DNA from: Citricoccus zhacaiensis | GTDB taxonomy: Bacteria > Actinomycetota > Actinomycetes > Actinomycetales > Micrococcaceae | Length of the DNA stretch: 64,000 nt | Assembly (NCBI RefSeq): GCF_014645315.1 | Contig: NZ_BMLQ01000008.1 | Span: 62,001 to 126,000, forward strand | Direction: 5' to 3' | Part shown: piece by piece, positions 9,701 to 18,461 of the stretch | Numbering within the stretch: position 1 is the first letter of the stretch | Layout of the letters: each line of letters starts with the position of its first letter | Notes under the pieces: generated by a model | What the model saw: the letters and a program-made list of their open reading frames with translations, nothing else | Told to the model about the DNA's origin: nothing | The model's database searches: none | Made by a program: the position numbers and the translations under genes

Positions 9701-9783
9701 GCATCGTCGCCACCGGCACCCCGGAGCAGGTCGCCCGGAACGCGACCAGCCACACCGGCCAGTTCCTCGCGGAGATCCTGTGA
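6775..9783 (+). CDS. uvrA: Excinuclease ABC subunit A (UvrA)
   Basis: A 1002-residue damage-recognition ATPase of nucleotide excision repair. It dimerises and loads UvrB at bulky lesions. The first ABC module has Walker [10 protein letters not shown] near residue 75 and signature [12 protein letters not shown]. The second has GVSGSGKST and [12 protein letters not shown], and the CEAC...CEVC zinc finger near 800-825 is complete. About 40 Ser/Pro-rich residues precede the first conserved strand, a modest N-terminal extension. The GTG at 6775 is chosen from the promoter; a GTG 3 codons earlier is the alternative. It is LexA-controlled, and the stop overlaps the next gene (GTGA), so the HAD phosphatase is probably translated from the same message. 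Confidence 0.97.
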   Translation: MPKSLTTPDSDTVPATSASSTSRNSRGLASGPASGAHRHDPDRIVVKGAREHNLKNVDLDIPRDALVVFTGLSGSGKSSLAFDTIFAEGQRRYVESLSSYARMFLGRVDKPSVDFIEGLSPAVSIDQKSTNRNPRSTVGTITEVYDYMRLLWARIGIPHCPECGEPASRQSPQQIVDQLSELPAKTRFQVLAPVARGRKGEFVDVFTDLATQGFSRAIVDGELIQLSDPPKLKKQVKHTIAVVVDRLAMKDGIRQRLTDSVETALNLADGLVVIDFVDVDAAVDPAKANAGEWDAFDAEGTPKFRSFSEKLSCPNGHQLTIDEIEPRSFSFNNPFGACTVCTGIGTKLEVDEDLVVPDQDKTLLEGAIAPWSIGKSTSEYWQRLLSGLASEVGFGMDVPWKDLPAAARKAVLHGKDFKVEVSYRNRFGRERRYTTGFEGVIDYIHRKHLETESDHARDRYESYMREIPCAACNGTRLNPTSLSVTVGGKSISETTVLPMQDAIDFFEQLELSERDVQIADQVLKEILARLHFMLDVGLNYLNLERPAGTLSGGEAQRIRLATQIGSGLVGVLYVLDEPSIGLHQRDNRRLIETLLRLRDLGNTLIVVEHDEDTIAEADWIVDIGPRAGEHGGEVVHSGSLEGLKANERSLTGDYLAGRREIALPERRRPLDKNRKITVVGARENNLKDVTVDFPLGVLTAVTGVSGSGKSTLVNEILYKVLANQLNHAKHVPGRHKRVNGLDQLDKVVHVDQSPIGRTPRSNPATYTGVFDTIRKLFADTQEAKVRGYQPGRFSFNIKGGRCEACSGDGTLKIEMNFLPDVYVPCEVCHGARYNRETLEVHYKGKNIAEVLQMPIDEAADFFSAYTKISRYLNTLVDVGLGYVKLGQPATTLSGGEAQRVKLAAELQKRSNGRTIYVLDEPTTGLHFEDIRKLLGVLQSLVEKGNTVITIEHNLDVIKSADHVIDLGPEGGSGGGSIVATGTPEQVARNATSHTGQFLAEIL

Positions 9784-10463
9784 CCGTGCCCGGCAGCGCG
9801 ATCCTCTTCGACCTGGACGGGACCTTGGTGGACCCCGCGGGGGCCATCACCGGGGGCATCGCCACCGCCCTGGAACGGCACGGCCTGCCCGTGCCCGGCC
9901 CCGACCGGCTCGCCTCCCTCGTGGGGCCACCGTTGCAGGAGAGCCTGGCGTCCCTCGAAGGCGTCACGGCAGAGAACATGCCCGCGGTGATCCGCGACTA
10001 CCGGGCCGGCTACCTGAGCCACGGGATGGCGGCCAGCACCGTCTACCCCGGTGTCCGCGACGCTCTCGAGAACCTGGGGGCAGACCACCGGCTGGTCGTC
10101 GCCACCTCCAAGCCCCGCTCGCTTGCGCGCCAGCTGCTGCGCGTCCAGGGCCTCGACCATCTCTTCGTGACGGTCTGCGGCTCGAACGACGACGAGACCG
10201 CACCGCTGCCGCCGCACGGCACCAAGGTGCAGGCGATGGCCGAGGCACTGGCCGCCGTCGGGCATCCGGAGCGGGCAGTGATGGTGGGGGACCGGCACTT
10301 CGACCTGTCCGGGGCCACCCACCACGGGATCCCGGGGATCGGCGTGCTCTGGGGCTTCGGCAGCCGGCAGGAGCTGGAGGGAGCCGGGGCCACAGTCCTG
10401 TGTGAAGACGCGGACGACCTGCCCGCGCAATGCCGAGCTTTGGTGGCCGCGGCCCGGACCTGA
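9780..10463 (+). CDS. HAD-superfamily hydrolase, phosphoglycolate phosphatase-like
   Basis: A 227-residue HAD phosphatase. The nucleophile motif DLDGTLVD is near the N-terminus, with [10 protein letters not shown] (motif II, Ser) and MVGDRHFDL (motif IV) further on. It resembles Gph/PGP-type enzymes that remove phosphate from small sugars or 2-phosphoglycolate, a by-product of repairing 3'-phosphoglycolate DNA ends. The GTG at 9780 overlaps the uvrA stop by 4 bases; a GTG two codons later is possible. Coupling to uvrA would suit a role in clearing repair products, but that is inference. PGP activity is not certain from the sequence. Confidence 0.85.
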   Translation: MTVPGSAILFDLDGTLVDPAGAITGGIATALERHGLPVPGPDRLASLVGPPLQESLASLEGVTAENMPAVIRDYRAGYLSHGMAASTVYPGVRDALENLGADHRLVVATSKPRSLARQLLRVQGLDHLFVTVCGSNDDETAPLPPHGTKVQAMAEALAAVGHPERAVMVGDRHFDLSGATHHGIPGIGVLWGFGSRQELEGAGATVLCEDADDLPAQCRALVAAART

Positions 10464-10472
10464 CCCGGGCAC

Positions 10473-10478
10473 TATGAT
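10473..10478 (+). promoter_or_regulatory. -10-like element before the acyltransferase gene
   Basis: TATGAT lies 63 bases before the plsC-like ATG, after the HAD stop, with no good -35. It may give the acyltransferase and uvrC their own promoter. Confidence 0.35.
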
Positions 10479-10541
10479 GGACCCGGTCCGCAGGAGCATC
10501 CCGGACACTCAGCTCTTTCGATTCCACTGGAGAGGACGGCC

Positions 10542-11255
10542 ATGGCGACCAATGAAGCCGTGCGCACGGGGATCCGTGCCCTGGTCAAGGTCACCTGCCG
10601 GCCGACCATCACCGGCCTGGAGAACGTGCCGGAGTCTGGCGGGTTCATCGTGGCCAGCAACCACCTGTCCTTCTTCGACTCCGTGATCCTGCAGGCCATC
10701 ATGCCGCGCATGGTGCACTTCTTCGCCAAGGCCGAGTACTTCACCCAGCCCGGCGTCAAAGGCAAGGTGATGAAGGGCTTCTTCGACTCGGTGGGATCGA
10801 TTCCCGTCGAACGCAGTGAGAAGGCTGCCTCCGTGGCGGCCCTGGAGCTGCTCATGGGTCACGTGGAGGCCGGATCGGGGGTCGGCATCTACCCCGAGGG
10901 CACCCGCAGCCGGGACGGCCGCCTCTACAAGGGCCGCACCGGCGTCGGCTGGCTCGCCCTGGCCACGGGGATGCCGGTGGTGCCGGTCGGTCTGCGGGGA
11001 ACCGAACGCCTCCAGCCGCCCGGTTCGAACCGGTTCACGCCGCACCGCTTCTCCTTGACCGTCGGCCAGCCCCTGCAGTTCGACCATCTCGGCACCAAGC
11101 ACCCGCTGCCGCCCCGAAGGCAGGCGACGGCGGAGATCATGGACGCCATCGCGGCCCTCTCGGGCCAGGAACGCGCAGCCACCTACAACGCACCGGTCTC
11201 GGGCAACACCTCCGGCGGTCAGGCCGGACAGAACCCGACGCCCGCCCAGGACTGA
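10542..11255 (+). CDS. plsC: 1-acyl-sn-glycerol-3-phosphate acyltransferase family protein
   Basis: A 237-residue PlsC-family acyltransferase. Acyltransferase block I is SNHLSFFDS (the NHx4D catalytic pair) and block III is PEGTRSRDG. The family transfers an acyl group to lysophosphatidate during phospholipid synthesis at the inner face of the membrane. GGAGAGGA lies about 6 bases before the ATG at 10542. Only 6 bases separate it from uvrC, so it is probably co-transcribed with it. Several paralogues usually exist in actinobacteria, so the exact acceptor is not certain. Confidence 0.88.
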   Translation: MATNEAVRTGIRALVKVTCRPTITGLENVPESGGFIVASNHLSFFDSVILQAIMPRMVHFFAKAEYFTQPGVKGKVMKGFFDSVGSIPVERSEKAASVAALELLMGHVEAGSGVGIYPEGTRSRDGRLYKGRTGVGWLALATGMPVVPVGLRGTERLQPPGSNRFTPHRFSLTVGQPLQFDHLGTKHPLPPRRQATAEIMDAIAALSGQERAATYNAPVSGNTSGGQAGQNPTPAQD

Positions 11256-11261
11256 GGCGCC

Positions 11262-13355
11262 ATGGCTGATCCGGCCAGTTACCGCCCGAGGACCGGTGAG
11301 GTGCCCACCTCGCCGGGGGTGTACCGCTTCCGCGACCCGGACGGGCGCGTCATCTACGTGGGCAAGGCCAAGAACCTGCGGTCCCGCCTCGCGTCCTACT
11401 TCCAGGATCCCAACGGTCTGCATCCCAAGACCCGCGCGATGGTGTTCACCGCTGCTTCGGTGGAGTGGACCGTGGTCGGCTCGGAGCTGGAGGCCCTGCA
11501 GCTCGAGTACACCTGGATCAAGCAGTACACGCCGCGGTTCAACATCATGTACCGGGATGACAAGTCCTACCCGTACCTCGCCGTGACGATGAACGAGAAG
11601 TACCCGCGGGTGCAGGTCATGCGCGGGGACAAGCGCAAGGGCGTGAAGTACTTCGGGCCCTTCCACCCGGCCAAGGCCATCCGCGAGACCGTGGACCTGA
11701 TGCTCCGAGTGTTCCCGGTCCGAACCTGTTCCTCCGGCGTCTTCCGCCGGGCCGAGCTCTCGGGCCGGCCCTGCCTGATGGGCTACATCGACAAGTGTGC
11801 CGCCCCGTGCGTGGACCGGATCAGCCAGGCGGGGCACCGGCAGCTCGCGCAGGACTTCTGCGACTTCATGGCCGGGGACGCCCAGAAGTACATCCGCCGG
11901 CTCGAAACCCAGATGAAGGAGGCCGTGGCGGACCTGCGCTACGAGGATGCCGCGCGGCGCCGGGACGACATCGCTGCCCTGAAGCGGGTGTTCGAGCGCA
12001 ATGCCGTGGTCCTCTCGGAGTCCACGGAGGCGGACATCTTCGCCTTCGCCGACGACGAGCTCGAGGCCGCCGTCCAGGTGTTCCACGTCCGGGACGGGCG
12101 CATCCGCGGTCAGCGCGGCTGGGTGGTCGAGAAGGTTGAGGACGTCTCGGGTGCCACTATGGTGGAGCAGCTCCTCGAGCAGGTCTACGGCTCGCTCGAG
12201 GACACCAGCCGCATCCCGCGCGAGGTCCTCGTGCCCGAACTGCCGGAGAACGCCGACCAGGTGGCCGCCCTGCTGTCCGGCATGCGGGGTGCCCAGGTGA
12301 GTCTGCGGGTGCCGCAGCGCGGTGACAAGAGCTCCCTGATGGAGACTGTCAAGGAGAACGCCGTGCTCGCCCTGCGGGTGCACAAGACACGCCGCTCCGG
12401 AGACCTGACCACCCGATCGGCCGCCCTGCGTGAACTCCAGGACGCCCTCGAACTGCCCGAGCCGCTGCTGCGGATCGAGTGCTATGACATCTCCCACGTC
12501 TCCGGGACCAACGTGGTCGGTTCCATGGTGGTGGTCGAGGACGGGATGCCGAAGAAGGCCGACTACCGCAAGTTCAGCGTGACGGGGGAGGCCGCCCGGG
12601 ATGACACCGCCGCCATGCGTAACGTCCTCACCCGCCGGTTCCGCCACTACCTGGAGGATCAGGAGCGCAGTGGCACGTTCGCCACCGGGGAGATCGCTCT
12701 CGAGACGGATCCGCCGGATCCGGCGGACCCGGCTGGTCAGACGGGTCCCGGCGGAGCGGCCGAGGGTCCGTCCGGGGCACCCGCGGACGGTCCGTCCTCG
12801 CGCCGTTTCGCCTACCCGCCCTCCCTCGTGGTGGTCGACGGCGGCCCCCCACAAGTCGCCTCGGCCGTCCAGGCCCTCGCGGACCTGGGGATCACCGACC
12901 TGCCCGTGGTCGGCCTCGCCAAGCGGCTCGAGGAGCTGTGGCTGCCGGGCGAGGAATTCCCCCTCGTGCTTCCGCGTGCCTCCCAAGGGCTCTACATGCT
13001 GCAGCGGATCCGCGATGAGTCCCATCGCTTCGCCATCACCTTCCACCGGGAGAAGCGTGGCAAGTCCATGGTCTCCTCCGCACTGGACGGCATCGAGGGC
13101 CTCGGCCCGGCCAAGCAGAAGGTCCTGCTCAAGCACTTCGGCTCGGTCAAGCGCATCCGTGCCGCCAGCGTGGATCAGCTGCAGGAGGCCCGTGGCATCG
13201 GTCCGGCCCTGGCGGCCACCGTCCATGCGGCGCTGCACCCCGAGATCTCGGCGTCCGAGAACGAGCCCACTGAGGCTATGGAGGTCGACGATATGGCGTC
13301 CGCGGATCGGGTGACGCAGGGCATCAACCTGACCACCGGGGAGATCCTGGACTGA
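11262..13355 (+). CDS. uvrC: Excinuclease ABC subunit C (UvrC)
   Basis: A 697-residue dual-incision nuclease of nucleotide excision repair. The GIY-YIG domain is at about 10-95 (GVYRFRDPDG, VIYVGKAKNLRSRL). A UVR motif at about 212-245 contacts UvrB, an RNase H-like endonuclease domain covers roughly 390-600, and C-terminal helix-hairpin-helix motifs (GIEGLGPAKQKVLLKHFG) bind DNA. Residues about 482-517, just before the conserved VVVDGG strand, are an insertion rich in Pro, Ala and Gly. It is encoded by a repetitive GGATCCGGCGGA-like stretch and makes the protein longer than E. coli UvrC (610 residues). The ATG follows plsC by 6 bases. Confidence 0.96.
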   Translation: MADPASYRPRTGEVPTSPGVYRFRDPDGRVIYVGKAKNLRSRLASYFQDPNGLHPKTRAMVFTAASVEWTVVGSELEALQLEYTWIKQYTPRFNIMYRDDKSYPYLAVTMNEKYPRVQVMRGDKRKGVKYFGPFHPAKAIRETVDLMLRVFPVRTCSSGVFRRAELSGRPCLMGYIDKCAAPCVDRISQAGHRQLAQDFCDFMAGDAQKYIRRLETQMKEAVADLRYEDAARRRDDIAALKRVFERNAVVLSESTEADIFAFADDELEAAVQVFHVRDGRIRGQRGWVVEKVEDVSGATMVEQLLEQVYGSLEDTSRIPREVLVPELPENADQVAALLSGMRGAQVSLRVPQRGDKSSLMETVKENAVLALRVHKTRRSGDLTTRSAALRELQDALELPEPLLRIECYDISHVSGTNVVGSMVVVEDGMPKKADYRKFSVTGEAARDDTAAMRNVLTRRFRHYLEDQERSGTFATGEIALETDPPDPADPAGQTGPGGAAEGPSGAPADGPSSRRFAYPPSLVVVDGGPPQVASAVQALADLGITDLPVVGLAKRLEELWLPGEEFPLVLPRASQGLYMLQRIRDESHRFAITFHREKRGKSMVSSALDGIEGLGPAKQKVLLKHFGSVKRIRAASVDQLQEARGIGPALAATVHAALHPEISASENEPTEAMEVDDMASADRVTQGINLTTGEILD

Positions 13356-13394
13356 GCGGAGCGGACCGAACGACGTGGTCAGCGTGAATCTGGG

Positions 13395-13400
13395 TAGTCT
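13395..13400 (+). promoter_or_regulatory. -10 element of the rapZ promoter (leaderless)
   Basis: TAGTCT ends 6 nt before the rapZ ATG at 13407, within the 51-base gap after uvrC. It predicts a leaderless start for the rapZ-yvcK unit. Confidence 0.55.
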
Positions 13401-13406
13401 GGACGC

Positions 13407-14300
13407 ATGAGCGACGGACTGACCCCGGTGAAACCACCCACCTCTGAAGTCCTCATCGTCACCGGTATGTCGGGGGCGGGACGGACCACCGCCGCCCACG
13501 CACTGGAGGACCACGGTTGGTACGTGGTGGAGAACATCCCGCCACAGCTCTTCATCACCCTGACGGACCTGGTAGGCCGTTCCCCGGAGGCGATCCCGCG
13601 GCTGGCCCTCGTGGTGGACGTGCGGTCCAAGGAGCTCTTCAAGGACATCCAGGAGGCCCTGGGGCAGTTGCGTGCCCAGGGTGTCGACTACCGCGTCCTC
13701 TTCCTGGACGCCAGTGACGAGTTGCTGGTGCGCCGTTTCGAGTCGGCCCGCCGCCCGCACCCGCTGCAGGGTTCCGGCCGCATCCCGGACGGGATCGCCG
13801 CCGAACGCCTGCTCCTGCGGGAACTGAAGGAGGAAGCCGAGATCGTCGTGGACACCACCACGAAGAACGTGCACTCGCTGGCCACCACCATCACGGAGCT
13901 GTTCACCGAATCCGGGCCCATCGTGCTGCGCCTGAACGTCATGAGCTTCGGCTTCAAGTACGGGCTCCCGCAGGATGCGAACTTCATGGCCGATGTCCGG
14001 TTCCTGCCGAACCCGCACTGGGTCCCCGAGCTGCGTCCCTTCACCGGCCAGGACACCGCGGTCTCGGACTTCGTCCTGCAGCAGCAGGGTGCCAGTGAGT
14101 TCGTGGACCACTATCTCGAGGCGCTGGTCCCCGTCCTGGACGGCTACCGCCGGGAGAACAAGCACTACGCCACCTTCGCCATCGGCTGCACGGGCGGCAA
14201 GCACCGCTCGGTGGCCGTGGCCGAGGAGCTGGGCCACCGGCTGAGCCAGCAACCGCGGGTCACGGTCAATGTGCACCACCGTGACCTGGGCCGGGAATGA
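13407..14300 (+). CDS. rapZ: RapZ/YvcJ-family nucleotide-binding protein
   Basis: A 297-residue RapZ-family protein. The P-loop is GMSGAGRTT (residues 20-28), with arginine in place of the usual Walker A lysine. The C-terminal domain carries FGFKYG and the GCTGGKHRSVAVAEEL signature. In E. coli RapZ directs GlmY/GlmZ small RNAs to RNase E. In Gram-positives YvcJ binds and hydrolyses nucleotides and its role is less clear, so no RNA target is claimed here. It forms the conserved rapZ-yvcK-whiA cluster with the next two genes; its stop overlaps the yvcK ATG by 4 bases. Confidence 0.94.
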   Translation: MSDGLTPVKPPTSEVLIVTGMSGAGRTTAAHALEDHGWYVVENIPPQLFITLTDLVGRSPEAIPRLALVVDVRSKELFKDIQEALGQLRAQGVDYRVLFLDASDELLVRRFESARRPHPLQGSGRIPDGIAAERLLLRELKEEAEIVVDTTTKNVHSLATTITELFTESGPIVLRLNVMSFGFKYGLPQDANFMADVRFLPNPHWVPELRPFTGQDTAVSDFVLQQQGASEFVDHYLEALVPVLDGYRRENKHYATFAIGCTGGKHRSVAVAEELGHRLSQQPRVTVNVHHRDLGRE

Positions 14301-15364
14301 GTGGGATGGCGGGGATGCCGAACATGAGCAGTCATTTCACAGGCCAGTTGCCCCTGGCACCCAGTTCCGTTCCGGCGCCGGGCCAGCAGGCCGGCACGTA
14401 CGATCCGACCCTCCGTGTCACCGCGCTCGGTGGCGGCCATGGGCTGTCGGCCACTTTGCGAGCCCTGCGGCTCATCGCCGGGGAGATCACGGCCGTGGTC
14501 ACGGTGGCGGACGACGGCGGATCCTCGGGCCGCATCCGCCGGGAGATGGACGTGCTGCCGCCCGGTGACCTTCGGATGGCCCTGGCCGCCCTGTGTGATG
14601 ACACGGACTGGGGGCGGACCTGGCGCGATGTCATGCAGCACCGCTTCACCTCCAAGGAGGGCACCGAGGCCACGCTGGACAACCACTCCCTGGGCAATCT
14701 GTTGATTGTGGCCCTGTGGGAGCTGCTCGGCGACCCGGTGGGCGGACTGCGCTGGGCGGGGGCCCTGTTGGGTGCCCGCGGCCAGGTGCTGCCCATGTCC
14801 ACCGTGCCGCTGACGATCTCCGGTGCCGTACTGTCCGAGAACGAGAAGGGCGAGCTGGTCCGGCGGACCGTGACGGGCCAGTCCTCGCTGGCCGCCGCCG
14901 GGAAGAACACCAGGGTCTCCCACATCCGGCTCGAACCGGAGAACGCCCCGGCCTGTGAGGAGTCCATGGAGGCCATCGAGCTCTCCGACTGGATCGTCCT
15001 CGGTCCCGGCTCCTGGTACACCTCCGTCCTGCCTCACCTGCTACTTCCCGAGCTGCGCGAGGCCCTGGTCCGCACCCCGGCCCGGAAGGCGCTCGTGATG
15101 AATCTCACCACGGACACCGCGGAAACCTCCGGCATGAACGCGGCGGACCACCTGGAGGTCATCCACCACTATGCGCCCGATCTGCGGCTGGACGTCGTCA
15201 TAGCAGACCAGGACGCGGTCCAGGACGCCCAGGGCTTCGTGGAGGCAGCCGAGCGTCTGGGGGCCTCGGTCCTGTTTAGTAGGGTTGGTGCCGGTTCGGG
15301 GACCCCGACCCATGACCCACTGCGTCTGGCCTTGGCCTTCCAGGAGGCCTTCACGGGCTCCTGA
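14297..15364 (+). CDS. yvcK: Gluconeogenesis factor YvcK/CofD-like protein
   Basis: A 355-residue protein of the YvcK (UPF0052/CofD-like) family. It has the nucleotide-binding motif [14 protein letters not shown] near residue 50, [14 protein letters not shown], and LGNLLIVAL later. The homologous protein in B. subtilis and mycobacteria binds UDP-sugars, is needed on gluconeogenic carbon sources and affects cell-wall precursor supply. About 45 residues precede the first conserved strand; an internal start at a later Met is possible, but the ATGA overlap with rapZ favours 14297. It acts in the cytosol. Confidence 0.92.
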   Translation: MSGMAGMPNMSSHFTGQLPLAPSSVPAPGQQAGTYDPTLRVTALGGGHGLSATLRALRLIAGEITAVVTVADDGGSSGRIRREMDVLPPGDLRMALAALCDDTDWGRTWRDVMQHRFTSKEGTEATLDNHSLGNLLIVALWELLGDPVGGLRWAGALLGARGQVLPMSTVPLTISGAVLSENEKGELVRRTVTGQSSLAAAGKNTRVSHIRLEPENAPACEESMEAIELSDWIVLGPGSWYTSVLPHLLLPELREALVRTPARKALVMNLTTDTAETSGMNAADHLEVIHHYAPDLRLDVVIADQDAVQDAQGFVEAAERLGASVLFSRVGAGSGTPTHDPLRLALAFQEAFTGS

Positions 15365-15441
15365 TACGGTCATCGTCGGCCGTCACGCCCACCGGTATGG
15401 CGGCTCCACCAGTACAAGCGAGAGATGTGAGGCGAGACGCC

Positions 15442-16428
15442 ATGGCGTTGACTGCGGCGGTGAAAGAGGAATTGGCCCATCATGGGATCAAGAGCTCTTC
15501 CGAACGGAAGGCCGAGGTCTCGGCCATGCTGCGCTTCGCCGGGGGACTGCACATCATCTCCAGCAGGATCGTCATCGAGGCCGAGCTGGACCAGGCCGCC
15601 ACCGCCCGCCGCCTCCGGACCGCCATCGCCGAGGTCTACGGGCACGGCAGTGAGATCATCGTCGTATCCGGCGGCAACCTGCGCAAGGGCAGCCGCTACG
15701 TCATCCGGGTGATCCGTGATGGCGAGTCCCTGGCCCGCCAGACCGGCCTGCTGGACGTCCGCGGCCGCCCCGTACGGGGCCTTCCCCCCATGATCGTCAA
15801 CGGTTCCGTCGCCGACGCCGAGGCCGTGTGGCGCGGAGCATTCCTGGCCCACGGGTCCCTGACCGAGCCGGGCCGATCCTCCTCCCTGGAGGTGACCTGC
15901 CCGGGCTCTGAGGCCGCCCTGGCGCTGGTGGGGGCCGCCCGCCGGCTCGGCATCGCCGCCAAGGCCCGCGAGGTCCGAGGCGTGGACCGCGTCGTGATCC
16001 GTGACGGAGACGCCATCTCGGCCCTGCTGACCCGGATGGGGGCGCACGACACCGTGCAGGTGTGGGAAGAGCGCCGCACCCGCAAGGAGGTCCGTGCCAC
16101 CGCCAACCGGCTGGCCAACTTCGATGACGCGAACCTGCGGCGTTCGGCCCAGGCCGCCGTCGCCGCCGGGGCACGGGTGGAACGGGCTCTGGACATCCTG
16201 GGAGACGAGGTGCCGGACCACCTCAAGTACGCCGGTCAGCTGCGCGTGGAGCACAAGCAGGCGTCCCTGGACGAGCTCGGCCGACTGGCCGACCCGCCCA
16301 TGACCAAGGACGCCATCGCCGGCCGGATCCGCCGACTGCTCGCCATGGCGGACAAGCGGGCCATCGAGGAGGGCCTGCCCGGGACCGACGCAGCCCTGCC
16401 CTCGGACACCCCCGAGCACGACGCCTGA
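15442..16428 (+). CDS. whiA: DNA-binding protein WhiA
   Basis: A 328-residue WhiA protein. The N-terminal part ([14 protein letters not shown] onward) is the LAGLIDADG homing-endonuclease-like fold without catalytic use, and the C-terminal helix-turn-helix includes [23 protein letters not shown]. In Streptomyces WhiA with WhiB controls sporulation and division genes. In non-sporulating actinobacteria it is conserved and thought to affect division. The ATG at 15442 is chosen because conservation starts there and GAGGCGAG lies upstream. It closes the rapZ-yvcK-whiA string; the 77-base gap after yvcK leaves room for its own promoter. Confidence 0.95.
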   Translation: MALTAAVKEELAHHGIKSSSERKAEVSAMLRFAGGLHIISSRIVIEAELDQAATARRLRTAIAEVYGHGSEIIVVSGGNLRKGSRYVIRVIRDGESLARQTGLLDVRGRPVRGLPPMIVNGSVADAEAVWRGAFLAHGSLTEPGRSSSLEVTCPGSEAALALVGAARRLGIAAKAREVRGVDRVVIRDGDAISALLTRMGAHDTVQVWEERRTRKEVRATANRLANFDDANLRRSAQAAVAAGARVERALDILGDEVPDHLKYAGQLRVEHKQASLDELGRLADPPMTKDAIAGRIRRLLAMADKRAIEEGLPGTDAALPSDTPEHDA

Positions 16429-16573
16429 CGGCACCTGAACGCACCTCCGCGAATGCTGCGGCCGTGCTGTGACGATCACACTGCAGCTGGCCCGCAGCTG
16501 GCCTGCAACTTTCCGGCGGCTGAACATTCCGGCTCTGAGCGGAACCAGTGGCCAACGCCCCCACAGGGGTGCT

Positions 16574-16579
16574 TAGGAT
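16574..16579 (+). promoter_or_regulatory. -10-like element upstream of sodA
   Basis: TAGGAT lies about 80 bases before the sodA ATG, in the 232-base gap after whiA. A TGGCCA 19 bases upstream is only a weak -35. The implied leader of about 75 nt contains a short hairpin (GACCCGG-CAA-CCGGGCC, near 16617) and a strong AAGGAGGAAAC ribosome site. Confidence 0.4.
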
Positions 16580-16660
16580 GGGAGGCAAGGTCTCCTGACG
16601 GGGGCCAGACACCAGGACCCGGCAACCGGGCCCTGGATACATGTCCATCAAGGAGGAAAC

Positions 16661-17284
16661 ATGGCTGAATTCACCCTGCCGGAACTTGATTATGACTACA
16701 GCGCGCTGGAGCCGCACATCTCGGCGAAGATCATGGAGCTGCACCACTCCAAGCACCACGCCACCTACGTGAAGGGTGCCAACACCGCCCTCGAGAAGCT
16801 GGCCGCCGCCCGCGAGGCCGGCGACTTCGCCACCGTCAACCAGTTCTCCAAGGACCTGGCGTTCAACCTGGGTGGACACACCAACCACTCCATCTTCTGG
16901 AAGAACCTGTCCCCGAACGGTGGAGACAAGCCTGAGGGCGAACTGGCCGCGGCGATCGACGAGTTCTTCGGCTCCTTCGACAAGTTCCAGGCCCACTTCA
17001 CCGCCGCCGCGCTGGGCATCCAGGGCTCCGGCTGGGCCGTGCTGGCCTACGAGCCGATCGGTGGCAACCTGGTCATCGAGCAGTTCTACGATCAGCAGAA
17101 CGGCGTTCCCGTGGCCACCATCCCGCTGTTCCAGCTGGACATGTGGGAGCACGCCTTCTACCTGGACTACCAGAACGTCAAGGCCGACTACGTCAAGGCC
17201 ATCTGGAACATCGTGAACTGGGCGGACGTCTCTGCCCGCTTCGAGGCCGCCCGCGCCGGCGCCTCCAAGCTCATCACCCCCTGA
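16661..17284 (+). CDS. sodA: Superoxide dismutase (Mn/Fe family)
   Basis: A 207-residue cytosolic superoxide dismutase. Metal ligands are visible: His28 (MELHHSKHH), His76 ([10 protein letters not shown]), Asp160 and His164 ([12 protein letters not shown]). Residues GGHTNH and the [11 protein letters not shown] segment fit the manganese type, but metal choice cannot be settled by eye. An excellent AAGGAGGAAAC ribosome site precedes the ATG. The gene is monocistronic, with its own leader and a GC-rich terminator just after. High expression is likely from the strong ribosome site. Confidence 0.96.
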   Translation: MAEFTLPELDYDYSALEPHISAKIMELHHSKHHATYVKGANTALEKLAAAREAGDFATVNQFSKDLAFNLGGHTNHSIFWKNLSPNGGDKPEGELAAAIDEFFGSFDKFQAHFTAAALGIQGSGWAVLAYEPIGGNLVIEQFYDQQNGVPVATIPLFQLDMWEHAFYLDYQNVKADYVKAIWNIVNWADVSARFEAARAGASKLITP

Positions 17285-17302
17285 ACCAGGTGACCCGTTG
17301 AC

Positions 17303-17333
17303 GGGCCGGCCGGCCACTGCGGTCGGCCGGCCC
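17303..17333 (+). terminator. Terminator after sodA
   Basis: A 13-bp stem (17303-17315 with 17321-17333, one G-U pair) closes on a 5-nt loop, 19 bases after the sodA stop and ahead of gap. There is no U-tract beyond CTTCGT. Confidence 0.75.
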
Positions 17334-17389
17334 GCTTCGTGTCTCGAGACCACACTTCCCTTCTCTCCGTCCGACTGAAAGGCACCACC

Positions 17390-18403
17390 GTGAGTACTGC
17401 AACCAGGATCGCCATCAACGGATTCGGCCGCATCGGCCGCAACGCACTGCGGGTGATCGAGCAAGAGGGCCACGATCTCGAATTGGTGGCCGTGAACGAC
17501 CTCGCGGACGTCGAGGACCTGCTGTATCTCGTGAAGTACGACACGATCCTGGGGCGCTACCCGCACGGGATCGAACTCGTGGACGGCAACCTGGTCGCCA
17601 ACGGCAGGACCATCCGGGTCTTCTCTGAAGACGACCCGTCGAAGCTGCCCTGGGGCGAGCTCGGCGTGGACATCGTCGTCGAGTGCACCGGCCACTTCAC
17701 CCAGGCCGAGGATGCCCGCAAGCATCTGGAGGCCGGCGCCCGCAAGGTCGTGCTCTCAGCCCCCGGCAAGGGCGTGGACGGCACCTTCGTGATGGGCGTC
17801 AACGACTCCTCCTATGACCCGGCCATGGACATCATCTCGGCTGCCTCCTGCACCACGAACTGCCTGGCCCCCATGGCCAAGGTCCTGCACGATTCCTTCG
17901 GGATCGTGGACGGCATCATGACCACCATCCACGCGTACACCGGTGACCAGAACCTGCACGATGGGCCGCACGCCAAGGACCGCCGCCGTGCCCGGGCGGC
18001 TGCCCAGAACATGGTCCCCACCTCCACCGGGGCCGCCAAGGCCATCGGTGAGGTCATCCCCTCGTTGAAGGGCAAGCTGGACGGTTTCGCCATGCGGGTG
18101 CCCACGATCACCGGCTCCGCCACGGACCTCACCGTCGAACTGGAGCGGGAGGCCTCGATCGAGGAGGTCAATGCCGCGTTCCAGGCTGCGGCGCAGACTC
18201 CCGAGCTGCAGGGCCGCCTCGTCTACAACGTGGACCCGATCACCTCTTCGGACATCATCACCTCTCCGGCGGCCTGCACCTTCGACGCCCCCTTGACCAA
18301 GTCGATCGGCAAGACCGTCAAGATCATCGGCTGGTATGACAATGAGTGGGGGTACACCTGCCAGTTGATGGACCTGACCTCCATGGTCGCCTCTAAGCTG
18401 TAG
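17390..18403 (+). CDS. gap: Glyceraldehyde-3-phosphate dehydrogenase, type I
   Basis: A 337-residue cytosolic enzyme that oxidises glyceraldehyde-3-phosphate to 1,3-bisphosphoglycerate in glycolysis. The Rossmann motif INGFGRIGR is at 9-17, the acidic NAD-selecting residue lies in VNDLAD (about 36-41), and the catalytic cysteine is in SCTTNC (Cys154). The GTG at 17390 is chosen because the Rossmann strand starts directly after it and GAAAGG lies upstream; the frame is open further up without support. First gene of gap-pgk-tpiA-secG. The sequence fits the NAD-dependent glycolytic form more than the NADP gluconeogenic one. Confidence 0.95.
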   Translation: MSTATRIAINGFGRIGRNALRVIEQEGHDLELVAVNDLADVEDLLYLVKYDTILGRYPHGIELVDGNLVANGRTIRVFSEDDPSKLPWGELGVDIVVECTGHFTQAEDARKHLEAGARKVVLSAPGKGVDGTFVMGVNDSSYDPAMDIISAASCTTNCLAPMAKVLHDSFGIVDGIMTTIHAYTGDQNLHDGPHAKDRRRARAAAQNMVPTSTGAAKAIGEVIPSLKGKLDGFAMRVPTITGSATDLTVELEREASIEEVNAAFQAAAQTPELQGRLVYNVDPITSSDIITSPAACTFDAPLTKSIGKTVKIIGWYDNEWGYTCQLMDLTSMVASKL

Positions 18404-18461
18404 TCCGGGCTCGAACCCCGCCCACCTACCTAAGTTCCACCATCCCCGGAAGGCCCTGTGC

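Noticed and set aside
7060-9753. An 897-codon open frame on the minus strand opposite uvrA
   Set aside because: It is rich in His, Gly, Val and Asp, has no domain, and mirrors uvrA codon bias; uvrA itself is unmistakable.
10509-14279. A 1256-codon minus-strand open frame opposite plsC, uvrC and rapZ
   Set aside because: It spans several real genes on the other strand and shows the composition of an antisense shadow.
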